Part shown: positions 45,522 to 55,742 of the stretch, piece by piece
Numbering within the stretch: the stretch's first letter is position 1
Layout of the letters: each line of letters starts with the position of its first letter
Assembly (NCBI RefSeq): GCF_003569045.1
Contig: NZ_BFCB01000003.1
Location: 1,116,001-1,180,000, forward strand
Reading direction: 5' to 3'
DNA: 64,000 nt
Origin: Aggregatilinea lenta
GTDB taxonomy: Bacteria > Chloroflexota > Anaerolineae > Aggregatilineales > Aggregatilineaceae
Translations under genes and position numbers: made by a program
Notes under the pieces: model-generated
The model's database searches: none
What the model saw: the letters and a program-made list of their open reading frames with translations, nothing else
Told to the model about the DNA's origin: nothing

Positions 45522-46775
45522 TTAATCCCTTAAAGCCGGATTGAATACTTGATCCAGGCCCGTATTCATTAAGTTCATCGAAAACGAAATCAAAGCAATA
45601 ATGACGATCACGGGGAAGTACGCCCACCACTTACCCATGATATGCGCCTGGTAGATCATGCCCCAATTCATCATCAGTCCCAGGGTGGGCACATCCGTCG
45701 TTCGGGGTCCCAGGCCAAGGATCGATAATCCGGCCTCAATTAAGATGCCGGACGAAATTTGTAGAATCAGGGCCATGATCACATACGAAGCGATATAGGG
45801 CAGAATATCTGTCGTCAGGATGTGGGCGACAGAATGCCCGGAGAGCTTCGACAGGTTGACATGGTCGCGGTTCCGCAGCGAAATGACCTGCGCGCGCACC
45901 GCCCTGGCCGTCCAAACCCACGAGGTGAGTCCGATTACCACGGCGATGGTGAAGGCCCCGCGCTGTTCCTGCCCGATGCTGAATGAAATCAGGATGAGCA
46001 GCACAAAAGACGGAATGACGGTGAACAGGTTGTTGATAAAGACGATCAGGTCGTCAACCAAACCGCCCATGTATCCGGATATTAGCCCAAGAAGCAGGCC
46101 GATAGAGGTCGCAACCACCCCCGCTACAAGCCCAATGGACAGGGAAACGCCGGTTGCTTTGACCAGCTCTGTCAATACATCGCGACCGAAGTTGTCCGTT
46201 CCAAGGGGCAGCACGCGGACATTGGGCACTTCGCCGACATTCACATAATCGGTCTGGTTGATAATACCCTTTTCCTCAAGCACACCCGTTTCTTGATTTA
46301 GGGCGGCAACAGTCGCGCCTTCGGTGGCGAGAAGCCCATCCAGTGAGGTGTTGAGACGGATGTAGTAATTTCGATCAGCATTTGTCATGCCGGGGAAGCG
46401 TGCGGTGGGGTCAAAGTTATTTTTCCAAAGTTCGAGGAGTTTAACCGTATCCTCGATATCGATCTCATCTTCCGGGACGCCCATGGCGACAAGCCATTCT
46501 TGCATCGCCAGGCGGTCCTCATGGCTCAGCTTACTGGCAATTCGCCGGGACGCTGCGTCATCCAGGAGCAGCGTATAGCGCAGGGAAGAACTCATGCTAT
46601 CGTAAACGTTCACGTAGATTCCCGGAGGAAGGAATGTGCCCCGGCTGACGACATCCAATGGCGGGTATTTTATAAACAAAGGATAAATCAACACCGTCAG
46701 CACGATGGCCATAAATATGACAAAGCCGACGAGAAATTTCCCTGACCGAAACACCTGTCTAAATGTATGTTTCAT
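45522..46775 (-). CDS. Opp-type ABC transporter permease (OppC-like) with an enlarged extracellular insert
   Basis: A 417-residue membrane protein, about 100 longer than standard OppC. Helix 1 is at residues ~14-35. Then comes a long hydrophilic segment (~36-195) before the OppC signature [20 protein letters not shown], where standard proteins have only a short loop. The permease core with the coupling segment [24 protein letters not shown] follows, and the C-terminus is [14 protein letters not shown]. The insert should face outside and may contact the binding protein or a glycan. Genes are in the order binding protein, B, C, D, F. Confidence 0.9.
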   Translation of the reverse strand: MKHTFRQVFRSGKFLVGFVIFMAIVLTVLIYPLFIKYPPLDVVSRGTFLPPGIYVNVYDSMSSSLRYTLLLDDAASRRIASKLSHEDRLAMQEWLVAMGVPEDEIDIEDTVKLLELWKNNFDPTARFPGMTNADRNYYIRLNTSLDGLLATEGATVAALNQETGVLEEKGIINQTDYVNVGEVPNVRVLPLGTDNFGRDVLTELVKATGVSLSIGLVAGVVATSIGLLLGLISGYMGGLVDDLIVFINNLFTVIPSFVLLILISFSIGQEQRGAFTIAVVIGLTSWVWTARAVRAQVISLRNRDHVNLSKLSGHSVAHILTTDILPYIASYVIMALILQISSGILIEAGLSILGLGPRTTDVPTLGLMMNWGMIYQAHIMGKWWAYFPVIVIIALISFSMNLMNTGLDQVFNPALRD

Positions 46776-46789
46776 GGTTTGATATCCGC

Positions 46790-47794
46790 CTATTCGGACT
46801 GAGCAGCTTTAACGCGAGGGTCAATCATCCCATAGACGATTTCGAGGACAAAGAATGCGATCAAAGTCATGATGGTAATAATCAGTGTCGTGGCCGAAAT
46901 CAACGGGTAATCTCCCCCTAGCACGGCGGTCAGGATGGTAGAGCCAAGCCCGGGATAACTAAAAATTATCTCAGCGACCAGCGCGCCGCCTACCATGGTC
47001 CCGATCGATTGCGCCAAGCCGGTGACCTGGGGCAGCATCGCATTTCTGAAGACGTACCGGATAATCTTGCTATCTTTGACTCCGAGGAAACGCGCATACT
47101 TGACGTAATCCGCGTTCAACTCATAGATCGCCATCGAGCGCATGCCGATTGCCTGGCCGCCGATGGTAATCAGCACAATTGACCAGAACGGCAATTGATA
47201 ATGCACGATGACGGACCATACAAATTCCCAACTGGTGTTGGGAATCATGTCAAACCCATAGCCGCCGGATGTAGGGAACCAGTTCAGGTCCACGGCGAAG
47301 ATCACCAGTAAAACGACCGCCATCCCAAAGGCGGGTAAATTGCTGAGGAAGATGCTGATAGGCAGAAGAACTCTGTCAAAGCCCTTTCGAAGGTACGCAG
47401 CCAACGCGCCGAGGGTGTTTCCTAATATCCACCCGACGATGATCGCTGGAAACTGCAGCGCAACAGTCCACCAGATGGACGATTGGATGACATCGGCAAC
47501 CGTTCGGGGATACTGGCTGATCGAGTAGCCAAAATCGCCATGAAATACATTGCGGATGTAGATCAGGAACTGCTCTATCATCGATTTGTCGGTGCCAAAC
47601 AATTTTGTGTATTGTTCATACACGGCCTGAACACCTGTGGCATTGGACATACCCTGGGCCATCCGGGCGACGATGGCCGCCACGGGATCGCCCGGCATCA
47701 GGCGAGGCAATATGAAATTTAGGATAAACGCGCACTGGAGGGTGACAATGAACCAGATGAACTTCTTAAGATAATAGTTCCGATACTCTTTCAA
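46790..47794 (-). CDS. Opp-type ABC transporter permease (OppB-like)
   Basis: A 334-residue membrane protein that starts at TTG 47794 ([15 protein letters not shown] when initiated with Met), preceded by GAGGAG at 7 bases. Six hydrophobic segments are visible; the first is [25 protein letters not shown] with the OppB motif PRLMPGDPV. The coupling loop [29 protein letters not shown] is standard, as are [16 protein letters not shown] and YGMIDPRVK near the end. It is separated from the binding-protein gene by a very stable hairpin. Confidence 0.9.
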   Translation of the reverse strand: MKEYRNYYLKKFIWFIVTLQCAFILNFILPRLMPGDPVAAIVARMAQGMSNATGVQAVYEQYTKLFGTDKSMIEQFLIYIRNVFHGDFGYSISQYPRTVADVIQSSIWWTVALQFPAIIVGWILGNTLGALAAYLRKGFDRVLLPISIFLSNLPAFGMAVVLLVIFAVDLNWFPTSGGYGFDMIPNTSWEFVWSVIVHYQLPFWSIVLITIGGQAIGMRSMAIYELNADYVKYARFLGVKDSKIIRYVFRNAMLPQVTGLAQSIGTMVGGALVAEIIFSYPGLGSTILTAVLGGDYPLISATTLIITIMTLIAFFVLEIVYGMIDPRVKAAQSE

Positions 47795-47836
47795 CCCACC
47801 GCTCCTCAACAATAAAATCGATGGAAGATACTAATG

Positions 47837-47913
47837 AGGTAACAGTCACCTCGGGGCCCCGGTCCTGGCTTTGGGTGCCAATGACCGGGGCCAGTATGAG
47901 GTGACTGTTACCT
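47837..47913 (-). terminator. Very stable long hairpin between binding-protein and permease genes
   Basis: A two-tier stem: an outer perfect 16-base stem (AGGTAACAGTCACCTC / GAGGTGACTGTTACCT) and an inner 10-base stem (GGCCCCGGTC / GACCGGGGCC) with a 14-base loop. It has no T-run. It lies between the binding-protein stop codon and the OppB gene, and is likely to protect the upstream mRNA or reduce downstream expression. Confidence 0.7.
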
Positions 47914-47927
47914 GCATAGTCAGTTAT

Positions 47928-49745
47928 TTAGGGGTTGACCAGCTCCAGGTTATAGAGACCGGCAACGCCCCAACCATCCATCATATCGAGCGGCGGTACG
48001 GGCGGATTGGTACCATCACCATCATAGGGGAAGTTGGTCCAAACGCTTTCATTTACCGTGTGGAATGACTGCGGGCGGTACATCAGCGTGAAGGACGGAA
48101 TGTCGGTCAGGTACATCTGAACCAGTTCCGTGTACATTTCCTTCAGCTTGGCTTCATCGGTTTCCTGCGGGATGGCAGCGATGATCGCGTCCGCGTCGGG
48201 GTTGGCATAGCCACCCCAGTTACCGTTCCAGTTGCTCGTCATGCCGTTGAATTCAGAACTCATCAGCTTGCGGATACGGCTCCACGGCTGCGTCGGGCCA
48301 GCGCCATCGCTCCACATCATGAAGATGTCATAGCCTTCGGGCAGCGGGGCGTCCGACTTGGTGACCACGGTCTGGTATACAGACCATTCGGGGTAGTTCG
48401 TCGTGATGTCAATGCCGATTTCTTTACCAGCGGCAGCAACCACTTCAATGGCAGCCTGCCAGTCAGACCAGCCGTTGGGGCAGGTCGCGATGTAGGTCAG
48501 CTTCTGGCCGTCCAGCTCACGCCAGCCGTCGCCATCGCTGTCCACAATACCGGCCTCGTCGAGGATGGCATTGGCGGTTTCGATGTCGTTGCCCGCCCAT
48601 TGCAGATCGGCAACGGCGTCATGGTCGTACAGCGCCTGCTCACCGTCGGTCGGGTTCATCAAAGAGCGCGGAACCTGATCGAAGGTGGCGGACTGGTTGG
48701 TCATGGCGTTGGCGATGATGGTCGGGTAGTCGACCGCGATCGCGATAGCCTTACGCACTGCAAGATTGTCCAGGCCATACGAAGACCCGGTCAGGTTGAA
48801 GAACGCGGTGGGCAGGGAAGCGCCGATGCCGTAGGGCGCATCCGGCAGGTAGGTCGAGATCGGAAGCCCGTCTTCCAACCAGAGATTCTGGACATTGGCG
48901 TTGAACTGCTGGCTGACGTCGACTTCACCGGCCTGCAGAGCGGTCGTACCAGCCGCATTGTCCTTGTAGATGACATGGGCCAGGTACTTCGGAACGGGCA
49001 GCTTGCCCCACATGCTTGCGTCCTGGCCCCAGTAGTTGTCATCACGAATGAGGACAACCTTAGAGTCGTCGGCGAAGTACTTCATGTACGGGCCGGAGGC
49101 GATGACGTCTTCAGCCGGGTCGGCGAGCAGGGCGGTCGCATCACCACCGACGCGCTCTTCCAGGATCTGGATCCAGGCCTTCTGGATGACGTAGTTGGTG
49201 CTGACGTAAGCCTGAACGAGCAGCGGGTTGATCGCCGCGCCTGCATCATTCAGTTTCGCCTGGATGACGACGGTGTAGTCATCAGATGCGACGATGTCTT
49301 CGATATAGTCAACGTTGGCTGCCGCCGTCGGGGTGTTGTACTTGACGTGGGCTTCCCAGGTGTAGGCGACGTCTTCCGCCGTCAGCGGGGTGTCATCGCT
49401 CCAATGGGCGGCTGGATTGATGCTGAAGCTGAGTTCGGTACGGCTGTCGTTCCATGCGTACGGACCTTCAGCCAGCAGCGGATAGACCTGCCCGTCGAGC
49501 ATGTTGTACAGGTAGGGCGTTTCAAACATGAGGACACGGGCGTTGTCCTGCTGCGCAATAGTCATGGCGTTGTTGTTGTTGTTCGAGAACGGATTCCAGC
49601 CGACAACGGAACCCCACTGCTGCCCGTTGAAGTACAGGGTTTCATTGCGTGGCAGAGTTTCCTGGGCAACTGAAGGAGATGGTGTTGCGGTTGCTACCAA
49701 GGCGACGACAAGTACAACGGCGATAATCAAACGGTTAAGCTTCAT
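47928..49745 (-). CDS. Opp-type ABC transporter substrate-binding protein (SBP_bac_5)
   Basis: A 605-residue secreted protein. The signal peptide [20 protein letters not shown] ends near SPSVAQET, without a lipobox cysteine. The mature part has SBP_bac_5 features: [20 protein letters not shown], the [17 protein letters not shown] motif near residue 120, and [24 protein letters not shown] 49745 follows AGGAG with a long spacer. These proteins bind peptides, nickel or, in many glycan-degrading bacteria, beta-linked oligosaccharides. The GH3 relic nearby supports the last, weakly. Confidence 0.9.
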   Translation of the reverse strand: MKLNRLIIAVVLVVALVATATPSPSVAQETLPRNETLYFNGQQWGSVVGWNPFSNNNNNAMTIAQQDNARVLMFETPYLYNMLDGQVYPLLAEGPYAWNDSRTELSFSINPAAHWSDDTPLTAEDVAYTWEAHVKYNTPTAAANVDYIEDIVASDDYTVVIQAKLNDAGAAINPLLVQAYVSTNYVIQKAWIQILEERVGGDATALLADPAEDVIASGPYMKYFADDSKVVLIRDDNYWGQDASMWGKLPVPKYLAHVIYKDNAAGTTALQAGEVDVSQQFNANVQNLWLEDGLPISTYLPDAPYGIGASLPTAFFNLTGSSYGLDNLAVRKAIAIAVDYPTIIANAMTNQSATFDQVPRSLMNPTDGEQALYDHDAVADLQWAGNDIETANAILDEAGIVDSDGDGWRELDGQKLTYIATCPNGWSDWQAAIEVVAAAGKEIGIDITTNYPEWSVYQTVVTKSDAPLPEGYDIFMMWSDGAGPTQPWSRIRKLMSSEFNGMTSNWNGNWGGYANPDADAIIAAIPQETDEAKLKEMYTELVQMYLTDIPSFTLMYRPQSFHTVNESVWTNFPYDGDGTNPPVPPLDMMDGWGVAGLYNLELVNP

Positions 49746-50005
49746 TGCAATCACACTCCTGGAGATATAAGTAACGTTTTAATTGAGATCCGGCGTCTTG
49801 CCGGTAATGATTAGTTCTCGTACAGCGACCACCTCCCTCCGGCCTGGACGCGATAGAGTCATAATTCGGTATGAACTCACAAGCCAATCGAACAACAATC
49901 AACTTTGTGATTTATATAGATCCGAGGAAATGCTCGATCGGTTGTCCTTCCCCAATAATGTTCCTGAAGCATGGGTGTTGAAAATGATGAGAGATGATGT
50001 CTGAG

Positions 50006-51058
50006 TTATAAAGGTCCCACCGTCACGCACGAGTCACGCACGATTAATTGGGTGGGCAGCGTCACCTGATGGGGACCGCTGCCAGGATCTTCAATCAAAT
50101 CGAGCAGGATGGATGCTGCCATTTGACCCTTCTCCTGCACGGGATGCCGCACAGTAGTGAGCCGGGGTCTGAGTTGGCTGGCGGTCGGTAAGTCGTCAAA
50201 ACCAATCAGGGCAATATCATCCGGGACGCGGATGTGGATTTCGTGCAGTGCCTGTAAAACCCCGCGCGCGGTGATGTCGTTCGCTGCAAAAATTGCATCG
50301 ACATGCTGTTCCACGAGCTGTTTCGCGCCCAGGTACCCAGCATTGTGCGAGAAATTACCCTCGACAATGAGCGTCTGGTCGACGGGAAGACCGGCAGTAG
50401 CCAGTGCACGCTCGTATCCTCGGACCCGGTCCACGCCGTCAGCTATGCCCAGGTTGCCGGTAATGTGCCCGATACGTCGTCGTCCGAGCGCGATCAGATG
50501 AGTCACGGCGTTGTACGCCGACGCCTCGTTATCAATCGAAACGAAGCTGATTTGATCGAGATGATAGCTCGGACGCTCGACCATGACAAAGGGTATGCCA
50601 CTTTCGAGAAAGTACTCGATGAGCGGCTCGTCCCGCGTGGCCGAAGCGATAACGACGCCGTCCATCAGGCGATTAGTCACAATACGCCGGTAGAAAGTAT
50701 GATGCTCTTCTTCGCTTTGAAGTAGCCACAGCATCATGGCGTGATCGCGCTTGCTGGTCGTCATGGAAATACCTTGCAGCAGCGTAGGAAAATAGAAGGT
50801 ATCTTCGAAGAAAGTGAGGGGCGCTAATGGGATTACCACACTGATTACCTGTGTGCGCCGGGTGACCAGTGCTCGCGCAGACGGATTAGGGGCGAAACCT
50901 TCTTGGGCAATGACCTTTAACACACGCTGACGTGTTCTCTCGCTGACCCCAGACGTATTGTTGATGATGCGAGATACAGTTGATCGTGAGACACCGGCTT
51001 TGGCCGCGATGTCCTCAAGACTCTGTGGTCGTTTGGTCAAAGTAGTCGTTGGTTTCAC
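50006..51058 (-). CDS. LacI-family transcriptional regulator of the Opp-type operon
   Basis: A 350-residue regulator with helix-turn-helix LEDIAAKAGVSRSTVSRII, hinge ARALVTRRTQVISVVIP and a sugar-binding effector domain ending DDLPTASQLRPRLTTVRHPVQEKG. The start used is GTG 51058; TTG 51040 is a possible alternative and neither has a strong ribosome binding site. It is upstream of the binding-protein gene on the same strand and likely controls it. A typical operator lies 38 bp upstream of its start. The 250 bp between it and the binding-protein gene hold no gene. Confidence 0.9.
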   Translation of the reverse strand: MKPTTTLTKRPQSLEDIAAKAGVSRSTVSRIINNTSGVSERTRQRVLKVIAQEGFAPNPSARALVTRRTQVISVVIPLAPLTFFEDTFYFPTLLQGISMTTSKRDHAMMLWLLQSEEEHHTFYRRIVTNRLMDGVVIASATRDEPLIEYFLESGIPFVMVERPSYHLDQISFVSIDNEASAYNAVTHLIALGRRRIGHITGNLGIADGVDRVRGYERALATAGLPVDQTLIVEGNFSHNAGYLGAKQLVEQHVDAIFAANDITARGVLQALHEIHIRVPDDIALIGFDDLPTASQLRPRLTTVRHPVQEKGQMAASILLDLIEDPGSGPHQVTLPTQLIVRDSCVTVGPL

Positions 51059-51095
51059 AGCTGCAACAACATTTTTATCGGACGCTTTTCTATAT

Positions 51096-51112
51096 TTGGG
51101 AGCGCTCTCTAA
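51096..51112 (-). promoter_or_regulatory. LacI-type operator upstream of the regulator gene
   Basis: TTGGGAGCGCTCTCTAA has a perfect GAGCGCTC core (51100-51107) and partial outer symmetry, the usual form of LacI-family operators with central CG. It lies just upstream of the LacI gene and implies autoregulation. Confidence 0.6.
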
Positions 51113-51478
51113 TTCTCTGACAGTATTATCGTCGGATCTTTAAAGGTTTGTCAAGCAAGAGGATCTGTTGTTTGATGCACGGCACTGAAACCAGGCCGGA
51201 ATAATTCGAATCCGGGTAACGCGGGTGTCTGTTGGGCGCGGGAACGGAAAGAACGTGGGCCGTAGCTTCACAAGCCCAATTGCGACGCCAAGATGAATGC
51301 CACCCCCGTCCCCAGGCGACCGGAAGTGGTAGTGGTCGTGTCTGTTAGCGCTGAATTAATATACCACCTCGCGTCTCGTAAAATACGTCTTTTGGTGGAT
51401 TACACCATCCCTCTCTTTTTGTATGATTATGGCATCAATAAAGAAGTACTCACTGCTGGAGTACGGAAGGTGGTCACC
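51113..51478. other. Intergenic region, no gene seen
   Basis: The sequence is more AT-rich than the average. It lies between two divergent genes. No homologous fragment was recognised. A TATGAT-like -10 element at about 51422 may serve the small gene downstream. Confidence 0.4.
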
Positions 51479-51751
51479 ATGGTTATGCAAATCAATCCTG
51501 AAGCCGAACGGATTCGCGCTCAGGCCATCCTGCGCTCATTCACGGAATACGATAAGGCCGTTGAGCTGTTCGCGCCGCGCAATTCTCAGGCCGAAACGAC
51601 TGAACCCGCAGCCAATACCACGCGTAGCAACGGCCCGTTCATCACGCGGGTTTTCAAGTCGATCAAGCGGAACCACCGTCCCGCAGTCGAGGACGCCGCT
51701 CAGCAACCCGCGTATTCGCCTCGACCGGTCACGACGTCTGGCTGCTCGTAG
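51479..51751 (+). CDS. Small hypothetical protein
   Basis: A 90-residue protein starting at ATG 51479 after GGAAGGTGG. The N-terminal half is predicted to be helical (INPEAERIRAQAILRSFTEYDKAVELF); the rest is rich in Ser, Thr, Pro and Arg. No signal peptide, membrane segment or known domain is visible. A clear hairpin terminator 48 bases past its stop codon supports it as a real transcript. I do not recognise the family. The open frame extends upstream, but that region has no start site with a ribosome binding site. Confidence 0.45.
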   Translation: MVMQINPEAERIRAQAILRSFTEYDKAVELFAPRNSQAETTEPAANTTRSNGPFITRVFKSIKRNHRPAVEDAAQQPAYSPRPVTTSGCS

Positions 51752-51799
51752 CGATCGTCTACGGCAGTAGATTGCACACCTGGAGATTTGTAGTTGGCC

Positions 51800-51832
51800 A
51801 ACGCCCACAGCGCAACAGACTGTGGGCGTTTG
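51800..51832 (+). terminator. Terminator after the small hypothetical gene
   Basis: AACGCCCACAG-cgcaacaga-CTGTGGGCGTT, an 11-base perfect stem followed by TGTC. It lies between the small gene and the convergent membrane-protein gene and may serve both. Confidence 0.7.
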
Positions 51833-51886
51833 TCATGTTGAGGGCGTCACCACCAGCGCGAGAATCAGGCGCTGAACCGCTTAACA

Positions 51887-52801
51887 TTACCGGTCGGCGT
51901 CAAGGCCGGAACTCTGCCGGGCGCTGTGCAATGCCCATCGCCACACGCTGGCAATCAACGCCTCACGTACGAGCAGCGTCCCGCCGGTGCATAGCGCAGC
52001 ATGGCTCAGTTCCATCTGGGAAATATAGGCTGCCGTGGGTCCCAGGGTGGCAACCGATAAAATGCGCGTGGTGTTCAGTCGCCAGACTTCCCCGTGTTCA
52101 AGAGTCAAAAACGCTTCTGCAGCCGCAATCTCAACCACCCAAATAACCAGGACCACGGCGATCGCGGTGAGCAGCGCCGCGCGGATCGAACGGGCGGTGG
52201 TGCCCGCTGCCAGCGCGGCCACGGCCAGCAAAGCGTAATGCTGCATCCGGTCAAAAATAAATAACAGGCTGCCCAAAACGGGTGTGATAAGCAGAACGCC
52301 CCACAGACCAAGACTATACCAACCGCTGGTTCGCGATAAGCTCTCTGGAATCAGCGCCACACTGGTGATTCCTACGACTGCCGAGGCACACATCAACAGC
52401 ATGCTGATCGCGTAGGTCAGAAACCGGATATGCCATAACGCCCCGCCAGCCTTTCCGAGCAAAACCGTCCGCATGTCATAGGGGACAGCTAACAAAAACT
52501 CCCATCTCGACTTCGTGCGCTCCTCCACGACAACCGGTCCCAGGGTCAGGGCGAGCGCCAGCGCAAAAATCAGCAGGGGAGGCACGAAAAAGAAGAGGAT
52601 ATGACGGGCGTAAAGGATGCCTACGATCCCCAAAAACAGACCGATCAGCAGCCAGGCCGCACGAAAACGCGTAATTCGCCGTAAAACGTCGCGCCACACC
52701 GGCTCGTGGTTCGCGTCGCGTACAAAGATGGCATTGTCGGAAGCGCCCCACCCCAAAAATGCATAAACGAACAGCTTCCAGGTAACCATTGGCCTATTCA
52801 T
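51887..52801 (-). CDS. ABC-2-like multi-pass membrane protein
   Basis: A 304-residue membrane protein with about six hydrophobic segments (near residues 48-63, 68-88, 125-145, 160-178, 188-200 and 210-228). The segment VVVEERTKSRWEFLLAVPYDMRTVLLGK, between helices 2 and 3, matches the cytoplasmic motif of ABC-2 type permeases (ERExGTWExLLxTPLxRxxIxxGK). No ATPase gene is adjacent. It may be an orphan permease subunit or a remnant of an ABC-2 exporter. The function cannot be assigned further. ATG 52801 or the in-frame ATG four codons later may be the start. Confidence 0.6.
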   Translation of the reverse strand: MNRPMVTWKLFVYAFLGWGASDNAIFVRDANHEPVWRDVLRRITRFRAAWLLIGLFLGIVGILYARHILFFFVPPLLIFALALALTLGPVVVEERTKSRWEFLLAVPYDMRTVLLGKAGGALWHIRFLTYAISMLLMCASAVVGITSVALIPESLSRTSGWYSLGLWGVLLITPVLGSLLFIFDRMQHYALLAVAALAAGTTARSIRAALLTAIAVVLVIWVVEIAAAEAFLTLEHGEVWRLNTTRILSVATLGPTAAYISQMELSHAALCTGGTLLVREALIASVWRWALHSARQSSGLDADR

Positions 52802-52969
52802 TCCGTCCGGATACGGGGTGAGGGCTAGCCGGTCAATCGTTTCTCGGTTGGGTCTACGCGGTGAGGCTGCAGCGGCTACTTCATATTATTGTGCCATCTG
52901 CCCTTGATTGCTACTGAGTGGCGTTCAAACCGCGCGCATTTGAACGGTAGCGCCTCTCTTTATCAAACG

Positions 52970-53003
52970 AAAAAGCGATACCGAGAAGCCTCGATACCGC
53001 TTT
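52970..53003 (-). terminator. Intrinsic terminator of the glycan locus
   Basis: On the minus strand AAAGCGGTATCGAG-gctt-CTCGGTATCGCTTTTTC forms a stem with two G-T pairs and a T-run, 33 bases past the end of the GH2 gene. Confidence 0.75.
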
Positions 53004-53035
53004 GGCGTTGGAGGTAAAAGGGAACTGAATGTCGC

Positions 53036-55570
53036 TTACCGCGATTTTACGGTCAGCATATCCGGCCTCAGTGGAACGTTCGCGTTGGTGACCGTGATCG
53101 TGCGCTGCTCGCCCGGTTCCAGGTCGAAGTAGTTGTCGCTGAACGCGGTGCCTTCATGCGGCACGCTCAGGTTCACGAAATACGCATATTTGTCGGCGCT
53201 GATGTGGACGTTCAGCGTGTGCTCGTCCACCGCCTCGACCGTCACCGAGACAGGCAGCGCGTCGCGCTGAAGGTCCATGATCGGCACGAAGAAGTGGCGG
53301 TTGGCCGGGAACAGCCCGCTTGCCGACTGCACGCTGAGGTAGCGATCCGGCCCGGCGGCGAGATTCTCGGCGGCCAGCCGGACCACGCACGCGCTGCTGT
53401 TCGGCTCTAGCGACACCGCTTCTTCACGCTGCCAGAATGTCTGCCCGTCGAAAGCGCGCAGGCGGATGGTCACGGTGTCGTCCAGCGCGGCCAGCCGGTC
53501 GTTGGTGATCCACAGCTCCACGCTGCCGTCGTCCAGCGCCTTGAACGAGGCCAGCACCGGGGCGTAAACGCGCTTGGCGTAGAAGTAGCCCGCCTTGCCG
53601 AAGCCGTAGTAGTCCACCACACTCCAGCTCAGCACCGGCCAGCAGTCGTTCAACTGCCAGAACAGCGTGCCGGAACAGTGCGGCTTGCGGCGGCGGAAGT
53701 GCTCGATCCCGAACTTCAGCCCTTCGGCCTGCGCGATCATGCTGAAGTCGATGTACTCGTCCAGATCCTTGGGCACCCCGGTGACGCCTTCCATCAGCCG
53801 GTCGCCCTTGTTCTTGGGGTTGTCCTTGTTGTGGTGGTCCATCGACGGACTGTGGTGGTAAAGCTGGTCGGCGGGGATGTTGCGGCGCAGCGTCTCGAAG
53901 ACCGGCGCGGCGTGCATCCCGAACTCGCTGACGAAGCGCGCGGTGTCGTTCGCGTAGCGGCGGTAGGAGACACCTTCGGCGCTGTAATCGACCTTCGGCT
54001 CCTCGCCAAACTTACGCGGGCTGGCACCGTGCCACACGTCCCAGTTGTGGCGGTCGCCGTCCGTCATGCTGTTGTGATCGTTGCCGCCGTAGGGGCTGCC
54101 GGGCCAGTAGGGGATCTGCCCGTCCAGCTCGGCGCAGGCGCGCGGCAGGATCTCGTCGTAGTAGAGCGAGCCGGGGATATACGCCAGGTGCTTCTGCCAG
54201 AAGACCTGATCGAAGATCCACTGGTTTTCGTTGTTGCCGCACCACACCGCCATACACGGGTGCGAGCGCAGGCGGGCGACCTGATAGCGGGCTTCGGCCT
54301 CGACCTCCGACACGAACTCCGGCTCGTCTTCGGGGTAGAGGGCGCAGGCGAACATGAAGTCCTGCCAGATCAGCAGGCCCATCCGGTCGCACAGGTCGTA
54401 AAACACGTCGTGCTCGTAGATGCCGCCGCCCCAGACGCGCAGCATGTTCATGTGGGCATCGCACGCGGTGCTCAGCAGGGATTCGTACCGCTCGGACGGA
54501 ATTGTGCCGACGAAGGAGTCCGCCGGAATCCAGTCTGCGCCCTTGGCAAAAAGCGGCACGCCGTTAAGCACGAAGCGGAAGAAGCGCGTGCCCGGCTCGG
54601 CGGGGTCGGGCGACTGGTCCAGCTCGATGGTGCGGATGCCGACCTGCTGGGCGTGTTGGTCCAGCTCGACGCCGTCCTGCGCCAGCGTGACCTGAAGCGC
54701 ATACAGCGCAGGCTCACCGAGGTCATGCGTCCACCACAGCGCGGCGTCTTCGACCGTCAGGTAGGCCGTGCCGCTAACGCGCTCGCCCTCACCGTGCAGC
54801 GGGATCGTCGCGGTAACGGGCGACGCGCCTGCGCGGTCCAGCCGGACGCTGGCCGCCAGCGCGCCCTGCGCGGCGAAACGGTCGGCCTCGACCCGCACGG
54901 CGACGACGGCACGGTTCTGGTCGCGGTCGATTTCGAGCGTGTAGAAGTGCACCCCCGCGATCGCGGCGCGGGACTCGCGGCGCAGCTCGACCGGACGCCA
55001 GATGCCTACTTCCGGCAGGCGTGGACCCCAGTCCCAACCGTAGCTGAACTGGGCTTTGCGCATGAAGACGCGCGGCTCGTGTTTCCACTGCCATTCCGTC
55101 TTGAACTGCTCGAAGCCTTCGGTGTGGGCCAGCGGGCGATCGAAGCACAGCGCGAGGGTGTTGGGCTGGTTGGGCAGCAGCCTGTCGCTGACGTCGAACG
55201 CCGCCTCGCGGAACATGTTCTGGTGCTGGCCCAGTTTCTCGCCGTTGAGCCAGATGGTTACAAACGTGTCCAGCCCGTGAAAGATCAGGCGCCACCGCTC
55301 GCCCGCCGCCAGCGGCTCCGCCGGGCCGTCGAACGTCAGGCGGTACCACCACTCACGATCCTCGATCCAGGCGCACTGTTCTTCGTTCCGGTCGTAAAAC
55401 GGGTCTTCGATGCGCCCGGCAGCGATGAGCGCGGGATGGACGCCGCCCGGCACATCGACCGGCAGCCACGCGTTGTCATCAAAACTGACCTGAAATGCCC
55501 CGGCGTCCAGTCCTTCGCCGGGGGCAAAATCATTCAACTTCCAGGGGGACGATAAAAACACGCTGGGCAT
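53036..55570 (-). CDS. Glycoside hydrolase family 2 beta-mannosidase
   Basis: An 844-residue enzyme with the beta-mannosidase opening WKLNDFAPGEGLDAGAF...WLPVDVPGGVHPALIAAGRIEDPFYDRNE. The acid/base E448 is in WCGNNENQW and the nucleophile E548 is in FVSEFGMHA. The W-rich FWQLNDCWPVLSWS follows. There is no signal peptide, so it hydrolyses terminal beta-mannosides from imported oligosaccharides in the cytoplasm. ATG 55570 has AAAGGTG upstream. It is the last gene of the glycan locus and ends at a terminator. Confidence 0.93.
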   Translation of the reverse strand: MPSVFLSSPWKLNDFAPGEGLDAGAFQVSFDDNAWLPVDVPGGVHPALIAAGRIEDPFYDRNEEQCAWIEDREWWYRLTFDGPAEPLAAGERWRLIFHGLDTFVTIWLNGEKLGQHQNMFREAAFDVSDRLLPNQPNTLALCFDRPLAHTEGFEQFKTEWQWKHEPRVFMRKAQFSYGWDWGPRLPEVGIWRPVELRRESRAAIAGVHFYTLEIDRDQNRAVVAVRVEADRFAAQGALAASVRLDRAGASPVTATIPLHGEGERVSGTAYLTVEDAALWWTHDLGEPALYALQVTLAQDGVELDQHAQQVGIRTIELDQSPDPAEPGTRFFRFVLNGVPLFAKGADWIPADSFVGTIPSERYESLLSTACDAHMNMLRVWGGGIYEHDVFYDLCDRMGLLIWQDFMFACALYPEDEPEFVSEVEAEARYQVARLRSHPCMAVWCGNNENQWIFDQVFWQKHLAYIPGSLYYDEILPRACAELDGQIPYWPGSPYGGNDHNSMTDGDRHNWDVWHGASPRKFGEEPKVDYSAEGVSYRRYANDTARFVSEFGMHAAPVFETLRRNIPADQLYHHSPSMDHHNKDNPKNKGDRLMEGVTGVPKDLDEYIDFSMIAQAEGLKFGIEHFRRRKPHCSGTLFWQLNDCWPVLSWSVVDYYGFGKAGYFYAKRVYAPVLASFKALDDGSVELWITNDRLAALDDTVTIRLRAFDGQTFWQREEAVSLEPNSSACVVRLAAENLAAGPDRYLSVQSASGLFPANRHFFVPIMDLQRDALPVSVTVEAVDEHTLNVHISADKYAYFVNLSVPHEGTAFSDNYFDLEPGEQRTITVTNANVPLRPDMLTVKSR

Positions 55571-55673
55571 CAACCTAACACCTTTCCGTTTATTCTAAAA
55601 TAACCCATTCTTCACGCGATTATGACGCATGCCGGGCCGGACGCAAATCCTATAGCGCCCCGGCAGAGGGGCA

Positions 55674-55720
55674 CACAAAGAAGCCGAATCCTGACTTCGT
55701 GGGAAGCAAGATCCGGCTTC
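55674..55720 (-). terminator. Intrinsic terminator after the GH3 gene
   Basis: GAAGCCGGATC and GATTCGGCTTC (minus strand) form a stem with a 19-base loop, ending in TTCTTTGTG, 22 bases past the GH3 stop codon. The GH2 gene may therefore have its own promoter in 55571-55673. Confidence 0.6.
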
Positions 55721-55742
55721 TGGTGCGAGCGGTTAGGAGCGT

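Noticed and set aside
53678-55555. A 625-codon open frame antisense to the beta-mannosidase gene
   Set aside because: Shadow of a GC-rich gene; composition is unlike a real protein and no motif is seen.
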